Assembly: GCA_051252005.1 (NCBI GenBank)
Contig: JBPOEZ010000002.1
Span: forward strand, 372,001 to 436,000
From: JACOMS01 sp051252005
Lineage (GTDB): Bacteria; Pseudomonadota; Alphaproteobacteria; Caulobacterales; Maricaulaceae
Direction of reading: 5' to 3'
Length of the DNA: 64,000 nucleotides
A model generated the notes under the pieces. It worked only from the letters and a program-made list of their open reading frames with translations, was not told the DNA's origin and did no database searches. Position numbers and translations under genes: made by a program. Shown piece after piece: positions 60,631 through 64,000 of the stretch. The number at the start of each line of letters is the position of its first letter. Positions within the stretch are counted from its first letter, which is position 1.

Positions 60631-61433
60631 TGACTGCATTACCCGAAGCAACGAAAATTCAAAACACACTAGAAAATGGTTGGTTGACGATTTGGTTTAA
60701 CTCACCAGAGAACCGCAACGCGCTCTCGGAAGGTTTAACCGCAGATTTAATTGCGTCTCTAAACGCAGTCAAAGATGACCGCACAGTTCGCGGCATAACC
60801 ATCCGCGGTAAAGGCGGCATGTTCTGTTCCGGCGGTGATCTCAAAAGCTTCAGTGCTGGACAATCAGGCACAGAAGCCAAAGCAACCTTTACGAAAATGA
60901 ACCGAGGCGCTGGCGACATGTTCGACCTGATCCTCTCTATGCCTCAAGTCGTCATTGCCTATGTTGAAGGCGCAGCAATTGCTGGCGGCCTTGGTCTGAT
61001 GTGCTGCGCGGACATTATAGTCGTTAACGCCGACGCAAAGTTTGCGCTGACCGAAACCATGATCGGTATTCCGCCCGCTCAAATCGCTCCGATCGTGGTG
61101 GGCCGCGTAGGGCTGCCTGTTGCGCGCCGAATTATGCTGACGGGGGCGCGGTTTACGGGCGCGCAAACGCCGGAGTTTAATTTGTCTGACTTTGTTGTTG
61201 AGGACGCTGCTGAGTTTGAGGCAGTTGAAGAAACTCTAATAAAAGGCGTAATAAAATGCGCGCCGGAGGCTGTAGGCGTGACCAAAGAAATCCTCATCGC
61301 CACACCACATCTAGGCCGCGAAGCCCAAAAAGATTTTGCCGCCGAAAGGTTTGCTGACTGCATGATGTCAGACGAAGGCCGCGAAGGTATTTCTAGTTTT
61401 GTCGAGAAACGCAAACCGAATTGGGCGGTTTAA
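60630..61433 (+). CDS. atuE: Enoyl-CoA hydratase/isomerase (AtuE-like)
   Basis: 267 residues from ATG 60630 (TAATG overlap). Crotonase fold: oxyanion-hole segments GGMFCSGGDLKSF and EGAAIAGGLGLMCCADI. In the Atu route this step hydrates isohexenylglutaconyl-CoA. Typical catalytic Glu pair is not obvious (ALTETMIGIPPAQIAP), as in several crotonase subgroups. Between the two carboxylase subunits. Confidence 0.85.
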   Translation: MTALPEATKIQNTLENGWLTIWFNSPENRNALSEGLTADLIASLNAVKDDRTVRGITIRGKGGMFCSGGDLKSFSAGQSGTEAKATFTKMNRGAGDMFDLILSMPQVVIAYVEGAAIAGGLGLMCCADIIVVNADAKFALTETMIGIPPAQIAPIVVGRVGLPVARRIMLTGARFTGAQTPEFNLSDFVVEDAAEFEAVEETLIKGVIKCAPEAVGVTKEILIATPHLGREAQKDFAAERFADCMMSDEGREGISSFVEKRKPNWAV

Positions 61434-61435
61434 TT

Positions 61436-63430
61436 ATGACGTCAATTAAATCCATCCTCATTGCCAATCGCGGCGAAATTGCTTGCCGCATCATTCGCAC
61501 AGCAAAGTCCATGGGCATCAAAACGGCCGCTGTGTATTCAGAAGCCGATGCCGACGCCCCTCACGTCAAATTAGCCGATCAAGCTTATTTGATAGGCCCC
61601 GCGCCCGTGTCCGAGAGTTATCTCGTGACCGAAAAAATTCTTGAAGCCGCCAAAGCGGTATGCGCGGATGCTATCCACCCCGGTTACGGTTTTCTGTCAG
61701 AAAATGCCGCCTTCGCAAAAGCCTGTAAAGTAGCGGGATTCATTTTCATAGGCCCCAAACCCGGCGCTATCGACCTTATGGGCGATAAGGCAAAATCCAA
61801 ACGCCGCATGATTAAGGCCGGCGTGCCTTGCGTTCCAGGCTATCAAGGCGAACAACAAGATGATGCGACTTTACTGAAAGAAAGCGAATCCATCGGCTTT
61901 CCAATTATGGTAAAAGCAGCAGCCGGAGGCGGCGGACGCGGCATGCGGTTTGTCGATAAGGCCAAAGACCTACCTAACGCCATTAAAGATGCCCGCTCAG
62001 AAGCCGCGAATGCTTTTGGCTCAGACGCACTCATTCTTGAACGCGCCGTACAAAAGCCCCGCCATGTTGAAATTCAAATTTTTGCCGATAGTTTTGGCAA
62101 TACAATTCATCTTGGAGAGCGGGACTGCTCCGTACAGCGCCGTCACCAAAAAGTACTCGAAGAAGCGCCCTGTCCTGTCATGACAGAAGAGCTGCGCGCT
62201 GCAATGGGAGCGGCCGCTGTCAAAGCCGCCAAAGATATTGGCTATGTCGGTGCAGGTACAGTTGAGTTTATGCTCGACGCCTATGGCGATTTTTTCTTCC
62301 TTGAAATGAACACACGCTTGCAAGTCGAACATCCTGTGACGGAATTAATTACAGGGCTTGACCTGGTCGCCCTGCAAATCCGTATTGCAAGTGGAGAGCC
62401 GCTCGGCCTCACGCAAGACGAGGTCCGCTTAACAGGTCACGCCATTGAAGCCCGTCTTTACGCCGAAGACCCAGCATCAGATTTCCTGCCTGCTACAGGC
62501 CCGGTCCACCTCTGGGCTCCCGCCTCAGAAGACGGCATTCGCATCGATAGCGGCATTGAAACAGGCGGCGAAGTTTCGCCGTTTTATGACCCGATGATTG
62601 CTAAGGTGATCGCCCACGGCGCAAACCGCGCCGAGGCCCGCTTGAAATTAATTCAAGCCCTTAAAGACACCGCCTTGATGGGAGTGAAGACAAATAAAAG
62701 CTTTTTGATAGACGCGCTGGGGCGCCCTGACTTTGCCGAAGGCGGCGCGACCACCGCCTTTATCTCTGAAAATTTCACTCGCGAAGACTTACAAAGAAAA
62801 GTTCTTTCGGTTCGGGATGCTGCCGCCGTAGCTGTTATTCAGTACGAGCTTGCCCGCAAGGCGGCCCTCGCTAAATCTATCTCCGTAGACTGCGTTCTCT
62901 TGAACTGGTCATCGGCGAGTTCTATCGCGGCGCCGTATATTTACTTGAACGGTGAAAAGCAGCTTTCGCTACATGTAACACCTCAGTCAGGGCAGTCTTA
63001 TGTCGTAGTAACAGGCGAAGAAAGCCTGTCTGTTTCAACACTCTCTCGCGGCGCACATGAGGCATTATTGGACGTAGACGGCATTCGCCTCTGCGCGCAC
63101 TTCCATGCCCTGAACGAAAGCCACATCCTCATCTCTATTGAAGGACAGGATTACAATCTCATCAATCAAGTCGGCATACTCGCGAGCGCGGCGGCTGATG
63201 TTGGCGGCGGCTCTATCATTGCGCCCATGCACGGTGCTTTGCTTGAGGTCTTTGTTACAAAAGGCGAGACCGTCACCAAGGGACAACGCCTCGCGATTTT
63301 GGAAGCCATGAAAATGCAGCATGAAATACTGGCCGAAATAGACGGAACAGTAAAAGACGTCTTTGTAACCGCAGGAACCCAAATTGCGGCGGACACGCTC
63401 ATGATAGAAATTGAAGAGACGGAGACCTAG
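61436..63430 (+). CDS. atuF: Acyl-CoA carboxylase, biotin carboxylase/carrier (alpha) subunit
   Basis: 664 residues from ATG 61436, 2 bases after the hydratase stop. Biotin carboxylase (1-450): ILIANRGEIACRIIRTAKSM, ATP-grasp KAAAGGGGRGMR, ERDCSVQRRHQKVLEEAP, EMNTRLQVEHPVTE. The middle links to a biotinyl domain with EAMKMQHEI (Lys is the biotin site, ~630). Pairs with the beta subunit at 59008. Confidence 0.92.
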   Translation: MTSIKSILIANRGEIACRIIRTAKSMGIKTAAVYSEADADAPHVKLADQAYLIGPAPVSESYLVTEKILEAAKAVCADAIHPGYGFLSENAAFAKACKVAGFIFIGPKPGAIDLMGDKAKSKRRMIKAGVPCVPGYQGEQQDDATLLKESESIGFPIMVKAAAGGGGRGMRFVDKAKDLPNAIKDARSEAANAFGSDALILERAVQKPRHVEIQIFADSFGNTIHLGERDCSVQRRHQKVLEEAPCPVMTEELRAAMGAAAVKAAKDIGYVGAGTVEFMLDAYGDFFFLEMNTRLQVEHPVTELITGLDLVALQIRIASGEPLGLTQDEVRLTGHAIEARLYAEDPASDFLPATGPVHLWAPASEDGIRIDSGIETGGEVSPFYDPMIAKVIAHGANRAEARLKLIQALKDTALMGVKTNKSFLIDALGRPDFAEGGATTAFISENFTREDLQRKVLSVRDAAAVAVIQYELARKAALAKSISVDCVLLNWSSASSIAAPYIYLNGEKQLSLHVTPQSGQSYVVVTGEESLSVSTLSRGAHEALLDVDGIRLCAHFHALNESHILISIEGQDYNLINQVGILASAAADVGGGSIIAPMHGALLEVFVTKGETVTKGQRLAILEAMKMQHEILAEIDGTVKDVFVTAGTQIAADTLMIEIEETET

Positions 63431-63431
63431 C

Positions 63432-64000
63432 ATGCAAGAAGCGCGCGATTTTAAAGATGAATGCGATAGCATTGCCGCTATCCTAAGCGGCGCAGCTGAA
63501 AAGACCCTCAACACGCCAACTCTTTTCAAAGGCTGGACGATAAACGACATTATTGGCCATTTGCATCTTTGGAACATTGCCGCCGATCAAACCTTAAATG
63601 CGCCTGATGAATTTCAGGACTTTATCAAAATGGCTATGGGCGGCTTGATGGCGGGAAAAAGCCATACGCAATTACAGGACGAATATTTCAGCGGCATGAG
63701 CGCCGTTGACAGGCTCTCGGCATGGAAGGATTATTACCCCGCTATGGCAGAGCGGTTTACAAAAGCAGATCCAGAGGCCCGCGTGAACTGGGCCGGCCCC
63801 GATATGTCCGTTAAGTCCTGCATCATCGCGCGGCAGATGGAGCATTGGGCTCATGCCCAAGCTATATTTGATGTCCTTGGGCTGGAGCGTGAAAACAGCG
63901 ACCGCCTCAAGAACGTCGCCCACATTGGCGTGACGACCTATAGCTGGTCGTTCAAAGTCAAAGGCCAAGAGCCGATTAAGCCCAAACCCTATGTGCGGCT
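63432..64000 (+). CDS. TIGR03084-like metal-binding protein, truncated by window end
   Basis: First 189 codons visible, ATG 1 base after the alpha-subunit stop. GWTINDIIGHLHLWNIAAD and RQMEHWAHAQAIFDVLG carry the His residues of the DinB/maleylpyruvate-isomerase-like fold that binds a metal. Members of this family sit in Atu/Liu-type clusters; the reaction is unknown. The 3' end lies outside. Confidence 0.8.
   Translation, partial: MQEARDFKDECDSIAAILSGAAEKTLNTPTLFKGWTINDIIGHLHLWNIAADQTLNAPDEFQDFIKMAMGGLMAGKSHTQLQDEYFSGMSAVDRLSAWKDYYPAMAERFTKADPEARVNWAGPDMSVKSCIIARQMEHWAHAQAIFDVLGLERENSDRLKNVAHIGVTTYSWSFKVKGQEPIKPKPYVR

Noticed and set aside
1..64000. CRISPR arrays, rRNA genes, complete IS elements
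   Set aside because: No regularly spaced repeats, no rRNA-like sequence and no intact transposase seen in the window.

Overview
The window looks like a chromosome piece from a marine, prosthecate-type alphaproteobacterium (Maricaulales/Caulobacterales, close to Robiginitomaculum, Hellea or Hirschia). This is inferred from gene content, above all a probable holdfast polysaccharide locus, from the metG and DUF805 neighbourhood, and from medium GC. No rRNA or other taxonomic marker is present, so the placement is tentative.

Layout. (1) 1-1397: 3' part of an FMN-binding glutamate-synthase-like gene. (2) About 1.5-17.8 kb: a mobile element. An XRE regulator and a GIY-YIG nuclease lie at its left edge. 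A phage-like block follows (ParB-domain DNA methyltransferase, DUF5681, terminase large subunit, preceded by two coupled mini-ORFs). Next is a visibly AT-rich cargo block of four same-strand genes (PIN-domain membrane protein, 1765-residue Avs-like NTPase with an N-terminal nuclease-like domain, 81-residue protein, DUF4365-TPR protein). DUF3489, DUF2924 and a large serine recombinase close the element. (3) 17848-28047: a second island, inserted in the 3' end of tRNA-Ser(GCT). It is bounded by a 19-bp direct repeat, and its tyrosine integrase lies next to the tRNA. It carries small genes: DUF6082-like membrane protein, lipoprotein, HGGxSTG protein, SRAP protein, DUF3800, a thermonuclease-like protein, and an AlpA-type regulatory block.

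(4) 28.4-39.1 kb: exopolysaccharide locus with priming transferase, flippase, glycosyltransferase, deacetylase and second glycosyltransferase on +, polymerase, HfsB-like and HfsA-like proteins on -, and an export lipoprotein on +. The set and order resemble hfsE-F-G-H / C-B-A / D of holdfast synthesis. (5) 39.1-50.1 kb: housekeeping genes (two glutathione transferases, xth, three DUF805 genes, metG, DUF1761, ygfZ, two divergent acyl-CoA dehydrogenases, two small unknowns). (6) 50.1-51.3 kb: gene-poor stretch rich in inverted repeats. (7) 51.3-64 kb: acyl-CoA catabolism locus around a TetR regulator. AtuA, carboxylase beta, enoyl-CoA hydratase, carboxylase alpha and a TIGR03084-like gene run rightward. 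Thiolase, SDR, two acyl-CoA dehydrogenases and MaoC run leftward. The set fits acyclic isoprenoid (citronellol/geraniol-type) or related branched acyl-CoA breakdown.

The most interesting part is the four-gene cargo block at 6.4-15.1 kb, a candidate anti-phage system carried beside an orphan terminase.
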